From: Ancistrus triradiatus
Lineage: Eukaryota; Chordata; Actinopteri; Siluriformes; Loricariidae
Direction: 5' to 3'
NCBI GenBank assembly: GCA_025084515.1
Contig: JAJAGP010000754.1
Coordinates: forward strand, 186,001 to 250,000
DNA: 64,000 bases
The translations under genes were made by a program, and so were the position numbers. The number at the start of each line of letters is the position of its first letter. Position 1 is the stretch's first letter. Of the stretch, positions 1 to 10,912 are shown piece by piece. The notes below the pieces were generated by a model. It made no database searches. It saw only the letters and a list, made by a program, of their open reading frames with translations, and was not told the DNA's origin.

Positions 1-561
1 GATTTGGGGCTCCACGCAAGATCTCATCCCGTGGGCTCAAAATGATCAGGAGAACAGTGAGCAAAAATCCCAGAACTACACGGAGGGACCTGATAACCCT
101 GGGACCAAAGTAACAAAGACTACCATCAGTAACACACTACGCCGGGAAAGACTCAGATCCTGCAGTGCCAGGCGTGTCCCCCTGCTTTTAAACCAGTACA
201 TGTCCAGGCCCGTCTGAAGTTTGCCAGAGAGCATATGGATGATCCAGAAACCAAAACAGAACTTTTGGTAAAAACTCAACTCTTCGTGTTTGGAGGAAGA
301 AAAATGCCGAGTTGCATCCCAAGAACACCATACCTACTGTGAAGCATGGGGATGGAAACATCATGCTTTGGGGCTGTTTTTCTGCAGAGGGGACAGGACG
401 ACTGATCCGTGTTACGGGAAGAATGAACAAGGCCATGTATTGTGACATTTTAAGCCAAAACCTCCTTCCATCAGTGAGAGCATTGAAGATGGAACGTGGC
501 TGGGTCTTCCAGCATGACAATGATCCAAAACACACCACTCGGGCAACGAAGGAGTGGTTCA
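1..561 (+). mobile_element. Tc1-like transposon, family A, partial
   Basis: Transposase-coding DNA of a DD34E Tc1 element, cut by the window start and broken off after the block encoding ATKEW. The helix-turn-helix region, the KNTIPTVKHG block and the second catalytic region (QHDNDPKHT) can be read. The copy is dead. A short deletion near 250 removes the segment that carries the first catalytic Asp (WSDETK), frameshifts are present, and the C-terminal Glu region and right inverted repeat are absent. It is close in sequence to the copies at 2055, 7467, 24445 and 59653. Confidence 0.93.
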
Positions 562-600
562 TAATGGGATTCTTCTTTTGCATCTCTGATCTCACGTTAT

Positions 601-2054
601 GATGCATTTCTGTGTTCTGTTCTTTAATCTAATGGAGCCTTTCCCAGCTGTTAACAGACCATTTCTAGGTTGTGGTGCATGTTATGCTACCTGGCTAGCC
701 AGCTTTGCCTAGCATGCTGTTCGGCGATGTAGTTCTACTTGGCCCTCAGCAGCTCTTGTAGCAGCAGAAAATATTATATAAGTTGTTGCCTATTTGTTAG
801 AGCTGTATTTCTGCTATGCACCGGTATGGAGGTATATGGAAAATTAACACCAGTGTATCGGTGTATACGGCCCAGCATTACTAGAAAGCTATTTAAATTG
901 CTTCAGATTCAGCTGCCCTTAGAAAAAAATAAGACAAAGACCAACATATGTTGTGCTTTGGAGACACAGTCAACCAGTTTAAATAGGTTTGCCAGAAAAA
1001 CCATGACAGTTTGTAGCCGGCACCAGACCTAGGGGATATCTTGGCCAGCAGCAAGTGATACACAGGCTGGGAAGCACTGTGGATTAGTGAAGAAACAAGA
1101 CACACCAGTGCGAGTTTATTTTTGAACCAAGATGTTTTTTCGTTCGTCTGTTTCAGTATTACATTTTCTCAATATAAAAGCAAGATATCGTACAAAACTA
1201 TAGAAAACAAACATGCACACAAAAACACAGAGAGAATGCAGCCAATTCAGCTTAGTGTTACAAGTTTCAACTCATTTTAACAGCAATAGCATTTCAGATT
1301 TCTTTCACTGATATTAGGCTTGCACTAATCAACAATTATCCAGTGTTATATTATAAAAATATTATATTCAAAAGTAACAAAATACATCTGTATTCATAAC
1401 CACAACCTGTTTGTGCACAGCACTAATGAAGCACACCATGTGGTGGATATACCCAAGGGAAAAACTCTCCGGTGTAATTTTACAATAGAACCCAAAACTG
1501 CTCTGTAACAAAGCATGACTATAAAGCTTTAACATTTACAGATTTGCTATTTAATATGTAGAAACTGTAAATACGAGCGAGTATTAAGACTTTTTCTTAT
1601 TTAATTACAATGGCATTTTTAACACGACAAAACATTACGGCATGAAAACGGCATGAAATACTTCTTTGACTATTCCTAAAGATGTATATATGAACTAAAG
1701 TGTGTCAGAAACATTTTTAAGTACCTGTGCATTAGTGAAGAAACGACATACACTTATGTACGTCTTAGTCGAAGCCAGCGCGAGTGGTTTTTTCTGAACT
1801 GCGCATGCTCAGGACTCAAGGTTTCTCTAAGTAATCCTCAAGGACGTAGAGCGCCATATCTTGGCTAATGGTGGAACAACATTAATCAAAACATGAATTG
1901 CTGAAAAGCTATTAGATTAATTCTGGTTAAAAAAAAAACATATGAGAGTGTCTGTTTTACATTCAACTTCTTATCCCGCTACAAGTTCATAAGCTAAACC
2001 GGCACTAGTCCAAGCCTAACCTGCATAAACCTGAATAATAAACCTGGAAAATAA
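601..2054. other. No recognisable gene
   Basis: AT-rich sequence without a recognised repeat family or credible exon. Two similar stretches, 1081-1126 and 1730-1803, share 'ATTAGTGAAGAAAC' followed by a 'GCGAGT' block and may be remnants of one old repeat. A GC-richer patch with a GCGCATGC motif lies near 1800. Confidence 0.5.
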
Positions 2055-3632
2055 GACACCAGGAAGAAAATTGAAAGACCTGTACCAGGCTGGGAAGAGT
2101 GAATCTACAATAGGCAAACAGATTGGTGTGGATACATCAACTGTGCAATTGTACGACATACAAGACCATTGATAATTTCCCTCGATTTGGGGCTCCACGC
2201 AAGATCTCATCCCATGGGGTCAAAATGATCATGTGAACGGTGAGCAAAAATCCCAGAACTACACGGACCTGGTGAATGACCTGCAGAGAGCTGGGACCAA
2301 AGTAACAAAGGCTACCATTAGTAACACACTACGCCGAGAGGGATCCTGCAGTGCCAGACGTGTCCCCCTGCTTAAGCCAGTACATGTTGAGGCCCGACTG
2401 AAGTTTGCCAGAGAGCATATGGATGATCCAGAAGAGGATTGGGAGAATGTCATGTGATCAGATGAAACCAAAATAGAACTTTTTGGTAAAAACTCAACTG
2501 GCTGTGTTTGGAGGAAGAAGAATGCTTCCAGTATGACAATGATCCCAAACACACGTCAAGTCAAGTCAGATCTATTTATATAGCGCTTTTTACAATGGAG
2601 CATTGTCTCAAAGCAACTTTACAAGTTTAGATTATCTCCTAATAACTACGTCCAATCCCAAATTGGGCGACAGTGGCAAGAAAAAACTCCCTAAGTGTTA
2701 TAGGAAGAAACCTTGGGAGGACCAAGACTCAAAAAGGGACCAAACCTCCTTGGGTGGCGTAGAATGATAAATCTAACAGCGAAACTAAAGTCATGGAGTC
2801 AAAGTTCGAATAAAATGTGAAGTTTGCACATCGGCATTAAGTTGCCCGGGTATAGTGGGGCTGGAGCTGATGACGGAAGCAGCTTGAGTGGAGCTGCAGC
2901 GGATGAACATCATGTGTGGGGCTGGAACCGCCGGAACACAACTCGGAGAGAAAACAGAAAATGTAATTAGTTATTGATTAAGAGCACAGTGTCTATTAAC
3001 AATCACTGATGCCATGTCAATCACTGATGCCAAGTGTAGCACGAGACCCCAGCAGTATCAGCTATAGCAGCATAGCTAGAAGGAGGAGAACTGGTAGGAA
3101 ACACAGCCAAGAGGGATCACATGAGACATTGGCAACCCCACGGCAGGCAGAAGACAGCAACCCAACGTCTCTGATCACCATAACACTCTTTGACTATGAA
3201 CCCCCAGCTCTGCCCTTATTCTAAGGCAAGGATGCACGAGTCAAGATCACGAGGACCGAAGCCCAGTTCAGCCAGACCGCCCACTCGACACTCCTGGCTA
3301 ACGGACAAGGCAGGCAGGCCAGACATGACTCCAGACTCCGGCCCCAGTGACCCCAGTGACCCAAGCCTTGCACTCAGGCAACGAAGGAGTGGCTTAGTAA
3401 AAGGCATTTCAAGGTCATGGAGTGGCCTGGCCAGTCTCCAGACCTCAGCCCCATAGAAAATTGTGGAGGGAGTTGAAAGTCCATGTTGCCCTAAAACATC
3501 ACTTCTCTAGAGGATATCTGCATGGAGGAATGGGCCAAAATACCAGCTACAGTGTGTGCAAATCTGGTGAAGACTTACAAGAAAAGTTTGACCTCTGTCA
3601 TTGCCAACAAAGGTTATGTTACAAAGTATTGA
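2055..3632 (+). pseudogene. Tc1 transposase remnant (family A)
   Basis: Degenerate DD34E transposase, which cuts and joins transposon ends at TA dinucleotides. Readable blocks are the N-terminal HTH region, LQRAGTKVTKATISNTL, a SDETK block with the first catalytic Asp, the QSPDLSPIE-type block with the catalytic Glu, and the C-terminus ending VTKY. The Trp codon before SDETK has become TGA. About 180 bp around the second Asp region are deleted, and the LINE insertion splits the frame. It cannot encode an active enzyme. Confidence 0.9.
2555..3370 (-). mobile_element. LINE 3' end (L2/CR1-type), 5'-truncated
   Basis: On the minus strand this ends with the typical teleost LINE 3' terminus: a region reading GCCACTGTCGCCCAATTTGG, then 'AAAAAGCGCTATATAAAT', then a short TTGAC repeat. 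The upstream part shares a block (GGCCAGACATGA, CTCCGGCC) with the reverse-transcriptase-bearing copy at 34380-35430, which identifies it as the 3' UTR of the same kind of LINE. It carries no coding frame and was inserted into the Tc1 copy. No convincing target-site duplication is visible. Confidence 0.8.
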
Positions 3633-3914
3633 GTTGAACCAAATTTATTGACCAAATACTTATTTTCAACCATAATTTACAATTAAATTCTTTCAAAATC
3701 CTACATGTGATTTCCTGGATTTTTTTTTTCTCATTTTGTTTCTCATAGTTGAAGTGTACCTGTGATGGAAATTACAGACCTCTCTCTTCTTTCTAAGTAG
3801 GAGAACCTGCACAATCAGTGGCTGACTAAATACTGTTTTGCCCCACTGTATATATATTTTTAGAGAGAGAGAAATAGAGAGATATATTGTATATATACTT
3901 GTACATCTCTGCCA

Positions 3915-3986
3915 AGCTGCTACTGCTCGGCTGAAATGTAAGCAGTCGACAAGGGCATCTGCTAAATGCTGTAAACGTAAACACTT
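3915..3986 (+). repeat. tRNA-derived SINE tail fragment
   Basis: Contains 'GGGCATCTGCTAAATGCTGT' and a short GTAAAC tail, the 3' end of the tRNA-derived SINE found in fuller form at 4722 and 27331. The tRNA-like head is lost. Confidence 0.75.
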
Positions 3987-4552
3987 TTTACATCTTGTGA
4001 AGTCAAGCAGTACACAGTGCAGAGATGGATTGCTTTTTGCTTAACTTGCACTAACATGCACAGAAGAAGTTGTCATATTGATTGATGTTTGACTGTTTTG
4101 GAGAAATGTAGCTTGCACTAATGCTGTAACACAGCACTACTGTCTCGTGTGGATGATTCCATACTGTTAATAGATAATGTTTAGGAATGGCCACATTTAC
4201 CTCTGAATTGTTGATAAATTGCAAGACAGGATGCAGTATGACAGGGCTTACACAGTATTATCTAAAGGAAGGAGAACATCCGTAGTTGCCACAGTTTTGC
4301 AAATATACATAAAATAGGAAAATAGTTTTGGAAAATGTAGTGCTAGCATCTAATGGTATCCCAAAGGGAAAGCTTTATTTACAGAACTTGCTCAACATGT
4401 TCACTAATTTTCTGAATTCATAAATTTACAAGTCAACAATGTATGAATCCTGTTTCTGTAAACTTTGCAAGAAGTCTGCTAAAACAACTTTTTAATATTG
4501 GCTCACGTTCTGATCATATCTTCTTTTGAAAACCATCATGATCTATTAAATA
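3987..4552. other. No recognisable gene
   Basis: AT-rich sequence between the SINE tail and the next Tc1 element. I see no open frame or repeat family in it. Confidence 0.5.
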
Positions 4553-4721
4553 TACAGTGCTGTGCAAAAATACAGAAAATACAGGTCATTTGTATGCTGT
4601 ATTGAAAACTGAAAACAAATAGCTTATTGGCTACATTGGCAAGTATTTAGAGTGACCTCCAATAGCAACAGCAGCAGGCATCGGGATGCCAATTTGACCC
4701 TTCGACAGTCCGAAGAAGCTT

Positions 4722-4910
4722 ACATTTACATTTACAGCATTTAGCAGACGCCCTTATCCAGAGCGACTTACAAGTTATACAAGCTTACAATCCAAGCAAT
4801 TGTGGGTTAAGGGTCTTGCTTATGGACCCAACAGTGGCAGCTTGGCAGAGGTGGGATTTGAACCTTGGACCTTCTGGTCCATAGTCCAGTACCTTACACT
4901 AGGCTACCAC
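4722..4910 (-). repeat. tRNA-derived SINE inserted in Tc1
   Basis: Minus-strand SINE with its tail at the left (TTTACATTTACAGCATTTAG) and its tRNA-like head at the right, including the complement of a B-box (GGGATTTGAACC). It is flanked by the 5-bp duplication AGCTT at 4717-4721 and 4911-4915. That duplication marks it as a retroposed insertion into the family D Tc1 element. Confidence 0.9.
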
Positions 4911-5091
4911 AGCTTGATCAGGAATGGTCTTTTTGGAAGGGTCGCAGCCAAGAAACCACCAAGGGGGACAGGGTGAATAGTCTAAGATATGCTAAAGATC
5001 ACAAAGATTTAAATGAAGATCAGTGGAACTATGGAGAATTATGGAGTATTATGGAGTGACGAATCCAAGTTTGAAGGTTTTGAGTCCAATC

Positions 5092-5910
5092 TGTTATGGT
5101 TCGCCATCATAAAAAAGGCAAACCATGAAAACAAAAATATTAAGGGTTTTTAGGACCCAATTGCAGTTAGCTCCAGATGGAAGCGGTGAACCAAAATATG
5201 AATAAATAAAAGAGACAAAAAGTTCACCAACAGAAACCAAAAAATAAAACAATAAAGAAAACGCATGCCGTAAGCGTACAGCGCCCCTATTTACTAGTAC
5301 GCCTACAACGTGTCTCCGCTACGCCAACGACATATGGGTCCGCGCATGTGCAAAGCGTCGGAAGCCCTCAGTGCTTCCTCGGTCCTTAGAGGAACGTGGC
5401 ACGGACGTGGGGAGAAAAAGGACAAGACTAATGAAACAGCTCAGTGTCCTTTTCCTAAACAAGAAAGTGGGTGACAGCGCGAGAGGGAAGAGGCAGGGCG
5501 AGCCTAGCCGCAGAGAGAGAGCCAAAACTGCCAAAGAAGCCAGTGAGACCGTAGAGGAACCGAGGCCAAAGCGTGCAGACTCTGACCCTATACTAGCCTC
5601 TAAGCCCTAACCAGGGTACCTCCGTTCACTAAACCGTACGATTGCTGAAAGTCTTCAAACCTAACAAAAGAAACACAAGTGATACGCACAAGATAGCCGT
5701 CTGAGGGCCGGTTCAAAATGCAATGATGCAGCAACCTGTGTGGGTTACAAACTGTACTTATATAGTCCCAACAACAGGTGTTGTCACTTACCCGCATTAT
5801 GCCACATCAGGGCTGGTGCATGTGCGATCGCATTGAGCGTGCTCACGCCGCCATAGTGAGTCATGGCTGACCTCTAGCGTCATAAGCCAGGTTCAGCGTG
5901 ACTCCTAACA
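5092..5910 (-). repeat. Solo LTR of a Ty3/gypsy-like retrotransposon
   Basis: The segment begins TGTTA and ends TAACA, the usual TG...CA LTR termini. It is flanked by CAATC (5087-5091) and CAATT (5911-5915), a 5-bp target duplication with one change. Outside these the interrupted Tc1 sequence continues. On the minus strand there is a TATA-like ACTATATAAG near 5753-5766, followed by GGTTGCTGCATCATTGCA. This order and several blocks recur in the LTR at 16993-17967. No internal coding region remains, so it is a solo LTR left by LTR-LTR recombination. Confidence 0.85.
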
Positions 5911-6004
5911 CAATTATTGTCAATATGTGATAAGTAGTCATTATACCATTGCTAAAACAACGAATCTAATGGTGGCCTAATACTAAGACTGTTACACAGT
6001 GCTA

Positions 6005-7248
6005 TATATTTTTGGACACACTCTATACATAAACTATGAAATGCCTTGTTATTTTATAAGGTGGACGTTCAATTCCAAGACTGTTCTGATTGCTTTTCTT
6101 TAAAGATTCTGTATCCTTATTCAAACGTTTCTCCATTTTCTCAGACAAGAGCCATTAATATTGATTAATTCTCATGGGATCATTCATCTGTGCTGTTGAC
6201 ATTGCCAATGTCACTAAAGACAAATTCAGAAATGGTTCAGTGGCTGCGTTACCATAGTTATTTGCCGTAAATTATAAAGGCAGCCAAAGAGTGACTTCAC
6301 GTGTCTTGATTCAGGGTGACAAGGGCTGCACAAAGTCAGTTTCCACAGACGCAGTTAAGGGCTTTGAGTTTAAAGTGGCACCTTTAAAAGCAAAGGAAAT
6401 GCCATAACTCCCACTTAATGCTGTTGTGTAAGACCCAAAGCTACTCATTATGTTACTTCGTTTATGGACTTGAATATTTCTGTAATGGTGCATTTGGCAA
6501 AAGCACAGAACAACACTCAGCACAATAACATTCCCGTTTATGACAGAATAGTTTTGAGTGTAAAGTTAAATGTCAACATTTAACAGCCCCTGTCAGAGAT
6601 GAATGGTTTCATGTGTTTACAAATTATTAGTTCCCACATTTACTTTAAGAAGCATTGATGGAAGTCCTTCGTATGTTGTGGTGTGTTGGAATGCATCTCT
6701 TTGTAGCTTCACGGATAGAACAAGCTGCGAAAAAGTCTTGAATAAACTAAGGCTAATTAATGAGAATTCTCTCAGCAGTTCACTCACTTAAGTTCTCCAT
6801 CTATTTAAACAATCCAGACATTCAATTACCTGATTTGTGGCACAAATAAGGAATTCACAGCCTTTAAGATCTTTAATTAAGGTTTTCAATGATGCCTGTT
6901 TGAGAGCTGCCAAAGAGTCATAAAGGATACTGAGGAAAAGAGGAGGTGGAGGAACATGTGAGCACATCATCAATGGTAGTGCAGAGCAGGGAATACACCC
7001 AGGAGTAAGGAATTCATGGAGATGTCAAAATGACATCAGTGAATGTTGTAATACTGAAAACATTGCCATATCTTATGAGTTCATAGACAGACTAGATGTT
7101 TATGTACTTTATTATGAAAGTAAAAAGTCACAATCAGACACCATATTTGTATTCCTAAAACTCATAGCCTAACAATCAGTTAGTCCATTCACACTTTATT
7201 AGTCAATGGTTCACCCACAAATCTTCATAGAAATTTTCTATTAATATT
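6005..7248. other. Repeat-poor stretch, no gene recognised
   Basis: About 1.2 kb without a repeat family I recognise and without a credible exon. The short open frames here lack codon structure. The part around 6180-6540 has balanced composition and could be conserved non-coding DNA, but that needs a cross-species alignment. Confidence 0.45.
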
Positions 7249-7390
7249 TACTCATGCGCCGTTCAATGACGTTTTATCAAACAGGCCGTTGATGAAAATG
7301 GACATTGACCAGGCATTACCACAGTCACAACTTTTAATGCTACTGTATTGTAAACATAAAGAGTATGCAAACAATATGTAAATGCATCAA

Positions 7391-7463
7391 ATCAAAGTCA
7401 AATCAATTTTTTTTATATAGTGCTTTTTACAACACAGCATTGTCTCAAAGCAGCTTTACAAGA
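7391..7463 (-). repeat. LINE 3' terminal fragment
   Basis: Reads TTTTATATAGTGCTTTTTAC and then ACAGCATTGTCTCAAAGCAG on the plus strand. This is the complement of the L2-type LINE 3' terminus seen at 2555, 22017 and 27791. It is a very short 5'-truncated insertion. Confidence 0.8.
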
Positions 7464-7466
7464 AAC

Positions 7467-8485
7467 AAATCCAGGAGATCACATTGTAGGATTTTTAAAG
7501 AATTTAATTGTAAATCATGGTGGAAAATAAGTATTTGGTCACCCACAAACAAGCAAGATTTCTGGCTCTCACAGACCTGTAACTTCTTCTTTAAGAAGCT
7601 CTTCTGTCTTCGACTCATTACCTGTATTAATAGAACCTGTTTGACTTCATTATCTGTATAAAAGACACCTGTCCACACCCTCAGTCAGACTCCAAACTCA
7701 ACCATGGCCAAGACCAAAGAGCTGTCAAATGACACAATGAAAAAATTGTAGACACCAGGCTGGGAAGAGTGAATCTACAATAGGCAAGCAGATTGATATG
7801 AATAAATCAATTGTGGGAGCAACTGTAAGAAAATGGAAGACAAGACCATTGATAATCTCCCTCGCTCTGGGGCCCCACAGAAGATCTCATCCCATGGGGT
7901 CAAAATGATCATGAGAATGGTGATCAAAAATCCCAGAACTACACAGAGGGACCTGATGAATGACCTGCAGAGAGCTGGGACCAAAGTAACAAGGCTACCA
8001 TCAGTAACACACACTACGCCGAGAGGGGAATTAGGTCCTGCAATGCCAGGCGTGTCCCCCTTCTTAAGCCAGTACATGTCCAGACCCATCTGAAGTTTGC
8101 CAGAGGGCATATGGATGATTCAGAAGAAGATGGGGGAGAATATCATGTGGTATAATATCAGAACTTTTTGGTAAAACTGAACTCGTCATGTTGGAGGAAG
8201 AAGAATGCTGAGCTGCATTCCAAGAAACACCATACCTACTGTGAAGCATGGGGGTGGAAACATCATGTTTTCGGGCTTTGTTGTTGACCAAATACTTATT
8301 TTCCATCATGATTTACAATTAAATTCTTAAACAATCCTACATGGTGATTTCCTGGATTTTTTTTCTCATTTTGTCTCTCATAGTTGAAGTGTACCTATGA
8401 TGAAAATTACAGACCTCTCTCATCTTTGTAAGTAGAAGACCTTGCACAATCAGTGACTGACTAAATACATTTTTGCACCACTGTG
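7467..8485 (+). mobile_element. Tc1-like transposon, family A, internally deleted
   Basis: Both inverted repeats are present: AATCCAGGAGATCACATTG at the left (outermost end lost) and the complementary run ending TTTTGCACCACTGTG at the right. The transposase start ATGGCCAAGACCAAAGAG is at 7704. The frame covers the N-terminal DNA-binding half, then breaks near 8280 and joins directly to the 3' terminal region. The catalytic D2 and E segments are deleted. It ends against a (TA)n tract. Confidence 0.92.
7704..8280 (+). pseudogene. Tc1 transposase N-terminal remnant
   Basis: Starts at ATG 7704 (MAKTKEL-type start) and covers the paired-like HTH DNA-binding region, LQRAGTKVT and the KHGGGN block. 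It has several frameshifts and a stop soon after the start. The segment carrying the first catalytic Asp is also corrupted. Only the region that could bind inverted repeats is readable. Confidence 0.85.
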
Positions 8486-8505
8486 TATGTGTGGTATATG
8501 TGTGT

Positions 8506-8508
8506 ATA

Positions 8509-8581
<73 letters not shown>

Positions 8582-8596
8582 TACACATATATACAG
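8506..8596. repeat. (TA)n microsatellite with CA flank
   Basis: Uninterrupted AT dinucleotide run of about 55 bp, followed by (AC)n and more TA. It lies directly beyond the right end of the Tc1 copy. TA is the Tc1 target dinucleotide. Confidence 0.97.
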
Positions 8597-8890
8597 GGAC
8601 ACATCCTCCATGGGCAGCCTAGATGTTGAATATAAGAATTAAAGAACATATGTAAAATATACTAATTAAAATTAGAATAGAATAATATATAGGCTGAGAT
8701 GCATTAAACAAAGAACAAAATAATATGGAGTCTTATAAAATAGAGAATAAAAACTAATAAAAAACTAAAAATATGAGTAAATAAGTGTGTTTTTAATCTG
8801 ACTTGAAGATCAAGAGTGAGTTTGAATCACGAACAACGACACGGAGGCTATTCCAAAGTTCTAAAGTACAAATGTACACATTTGAATACA
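8597..8890 (-). pseudogene. LINE (L2-type) ORF2 C-terminal fragment and 3' UTR
   Basis: On the minus strand a block encodes LELWNSLRVVVRDSNSLL, matching the usual L2/CR1 end of ORF2 (LWNSLP...R...SL..FKS). A 3' UTR containing ACATCTAGGCTGCCCA follows, and the same string occurs in the LINE 3' region at 52767. It is a heavily truncated insertion inside the family P element. Confidence 0.7.
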
Positions 8891-10099
8891 AACATAAATA
8901 AACATACCTCACTGGCTGCACACAACCAAGAGGGAGTGAGTCTACTTGAAGAAACACTAATTTCCAGAACAGGTAATGCAGTATCATCTTATAAACACTT
9001 TAAACCTTTAAGTAGGTAAATGTAAACAAAACAACGTTTGAAATAAATAATATTTATGGCATTAAAAATACACATGCTAAACCTTTTTTTTATTTGACCA
9101 GTTGTTTAAGGTTGCAACATCCAGACTTAATAGTCAGATTTTTATTTCCTATTGTAATTTGTTATAACTGCTAACACCTCAGTCGTTAAAGCAAATGGAT
9201 GTTGATCAAATGGTTGTTAAGCACCGCTTACCTGTACTGTATGTATGCTTCATATATACACAGATGAGCCAAAGCATTGTGACCATCAGGTGCACAGCAG
9301 TTTTTAGATAGATGCCACTTGTCCAACTGATGTCCACACAATTGCCCTGACCACTGTTTTCCCCAGCAGAACATTGCCCAAAGCATCACACACCCTCCAC
9401 TGGCTTATCTTCTGCCTACAGTGCATCCTGGTGACATGACTTCCCCAGGTAAATGGTGCACACATACCTGGTCATCACCATGATGTACAAGTAAATGAGA
9501 CTCAACAGACCAGGTGACATTCTTCCGTTGTTCCTTGGTCCAGTTCTGACACTTGTGTGTCCATGTAAGTTACTTTCGACAGTGAATGGTAGTTAGCATG
9601 GTTAGCGCTCAGCAGGTGGAAACGCACTGTGTGTTGTGATATATTTCTCCTGTCTGAAGCATTAAAAATTCTGTGACTTTGGCCATAGTAGCCTTTCTGT
9701 TGTATCAGGACAGACAAGATTCAGTCAAATCTTGTCTCAATATGTGCTTTACCCTCTTTGGACCACTGTCAGTAGGTATTCTAAACTGTGTTATTGTTTC
9801 ATAAGGTGCTTTTGCACCAGAGGAACTTGTTCGTAATTCTTAGAACTGTGCCCACCTCTGTCGATTTTTTGCACCACACGAACTTGGAAAAATTATAGCT
9901 GTTAGAATGGCATGTATAGGGACGTTTTTTAGCGCCTACTTCAAGGCAGGTTTTTTTCTCAGCACATCAAAACCCTGAGTGACATAAGTTTGCTGCGATT
10001 GGTTCAGACATATTGGTGTAAGTGTCTAGTGATTGGTCCAGATGCAAGCACCTGTGTTGAGCTCACTTTTAAATACACTTGTACTCCATAAATGTATAA

Positions 10100-10912
10100 A
10101 CAACAGTTCTTAAAGATTCTTCAAGCTAAGAGTAGCTCGCAGTGACTGAATACCAAGAAAAATCTTAAACTTAAAGTTAAACTAAAAGAGCTCCTAACTT
10201 GAATAATTGTTAGGAGTAAGGAGGAGGACTTTTAGGAGGCTTAGGAGTTCTCTTAAGCAAAAATGAAAATTTCGGAAAGACGATGAGGCAGAAGAAATGT
10301 TCTCCAAACCCTGAATAACAGTGAGATCATCAAACGCTATCGGTTATATTGTACTGGAATAATGTTTGTGGTTGACCTTATTAGAGATTCGCTCACATCT
10401 CCTACCCAGCACAACAATGGTGCAATACCCGAAATTAAAGCTACATACGAACCAACTTCACGAGTTAAATAGATTAGACATGGCAGCAATCATACCTGAG
10501 AAGAACGAAGCCGCATTTTCTCCAGTTCATAGGCTATCCAATAGATCAAACAGGCTACAAAAATTATCAGCATTGTAAATACACTGATAATAAAATATAG
10601 CAAATAAAGGTGTGTCTGTGATTACTGTAAAATATGGAGAATTAGCCTATGCCTGTTATTTCAAAGGCTTATAATAGGCTTTGTGTGTGTGAGAGAGACA
10701 GAGAGAGTGAGAGTAAGTGACGGGGCTGACAACTAATCTTCAAAAGAATGTGTCCTAGCAATCGGCTCAACCCCGCCTCCTCATTGAGAAAAAGGTTTTT
10801 GTGTTACTCTCAGATTGCTTCTGAATCACTCTTAAGCTAAAACGCCTAGCTAAGAGTTTTAAGTTAGGAGCTCTCTAAGAGTATCCTTAGAATCTTTTTG
10901 AATACAGCCCCA
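10100..10912 (+). mobile_element. PIF/Harbinger element remnant
   Basis: The right end reads GAATCTTTTTGAATACAGCC and is preceded by CTAAGAGTTTTAAGTTAGGA. The left end carries a degenerate complement (TTAAAGATTC, then CTAAGAGTAGCTC). Inside is a fragment of Harbinger nuclease (10302-10445). These terminal sequences are typical of a teleost Harbinger family. The element is the innermost insertion of a three-layer nest. Confidence 0.72.
10302..10465 (+). pseudogene. Harbinger transposase N-terminal fragment
   Basis: One frame from 10302 gives blocks SEIIKRYRL, FVVDLIRDSLTSPT and IPEIKAT. They resemble the N-terminal part of PIF/Harbinger nucleases in fish. A stop follows within about 20 bases of the last block, and the DDE catalytic domain is absent. 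Family assignment rests on recognition of these motifs, not on a search. Confidence 0.65.

Larger units (their letters stand above)
2055..3850 (+). mobile_element. Tc1-like transposon, family A, split by LINE end
   Basis: Tc1 transposase DNA runs from 2055 to 2554 and resumes at 3371. It ends at 3850 with the right terminal inverted repeat (CCCCACTGTA). The left inverted repeat is missing. The gap is filled by an L2/CR1-type LINE 3' end (2555-3370). Comparing the split with uninterrupted copies, the join falls inside the codons for DPKHT-R-ATKEW. A further internal deletion sits near 2525. The element therefore predates the LINE insertion. Confidence 0.93.
4553..6004 (+). mobile_element. Tc1-like transposon, family D, with two insertions
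   Basis: Starts TACAGTGCTGTGCAAAA and ends with the complementary CACAGTGCTATA, so both inverted-repeat ends are present. Between them are degenerate transposase blocks: an EDQW-type block followed by WSDESKFE with the first catalytic Asp. Uninterrupted comparison copies lie at 27233 and 32166. Two insertions break it: a SINE at 4722-4910 and an LTR at 5092-5910. The host element resumes exactly after each. It is a deletion derivative lacking the C-terminal catalytic region. Confidence 0.88.
7249..9236 (+). mobile_element. Inverted-repeat DNA transposon, family P, copy 1
   Basis: The left end (CATGCGCCGTTCAATGACG, 7250 onward) matches the left end of the copy at 34176. The right end (9090-9236) matches that copy's interior and ends GCACCGCTTACCTGTA, which is roughly the inverted complement of TACAGGTATGCGCC. 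The middle has been replaced by younger insertions: a LINE tail, a family A Tc1, (TA)n and a second LINE piece. No transposase is recognisable, so it is non-autonomous or badly decayed. Confidence 0.6.

Noticed and set aside
4722..4910. Functional tRNA gene on the minus strand
   Set aside because: A- and B-box-like words are present but the sequence continues into the SINE body and tail, and no cloverleaf is evident.
5371..5610. 79-codon plus-strand basic frame
   Set aside because: It lies wholly inside the solo LTR, antisense to it; charged composition comes from GA-rich sequence.
8337..8588. Minus-strand frame of Tyr/Ile repeats
   Set aside because: It is a (TA)n microsatellite translated, joined to a Tc1 terminal repeat.
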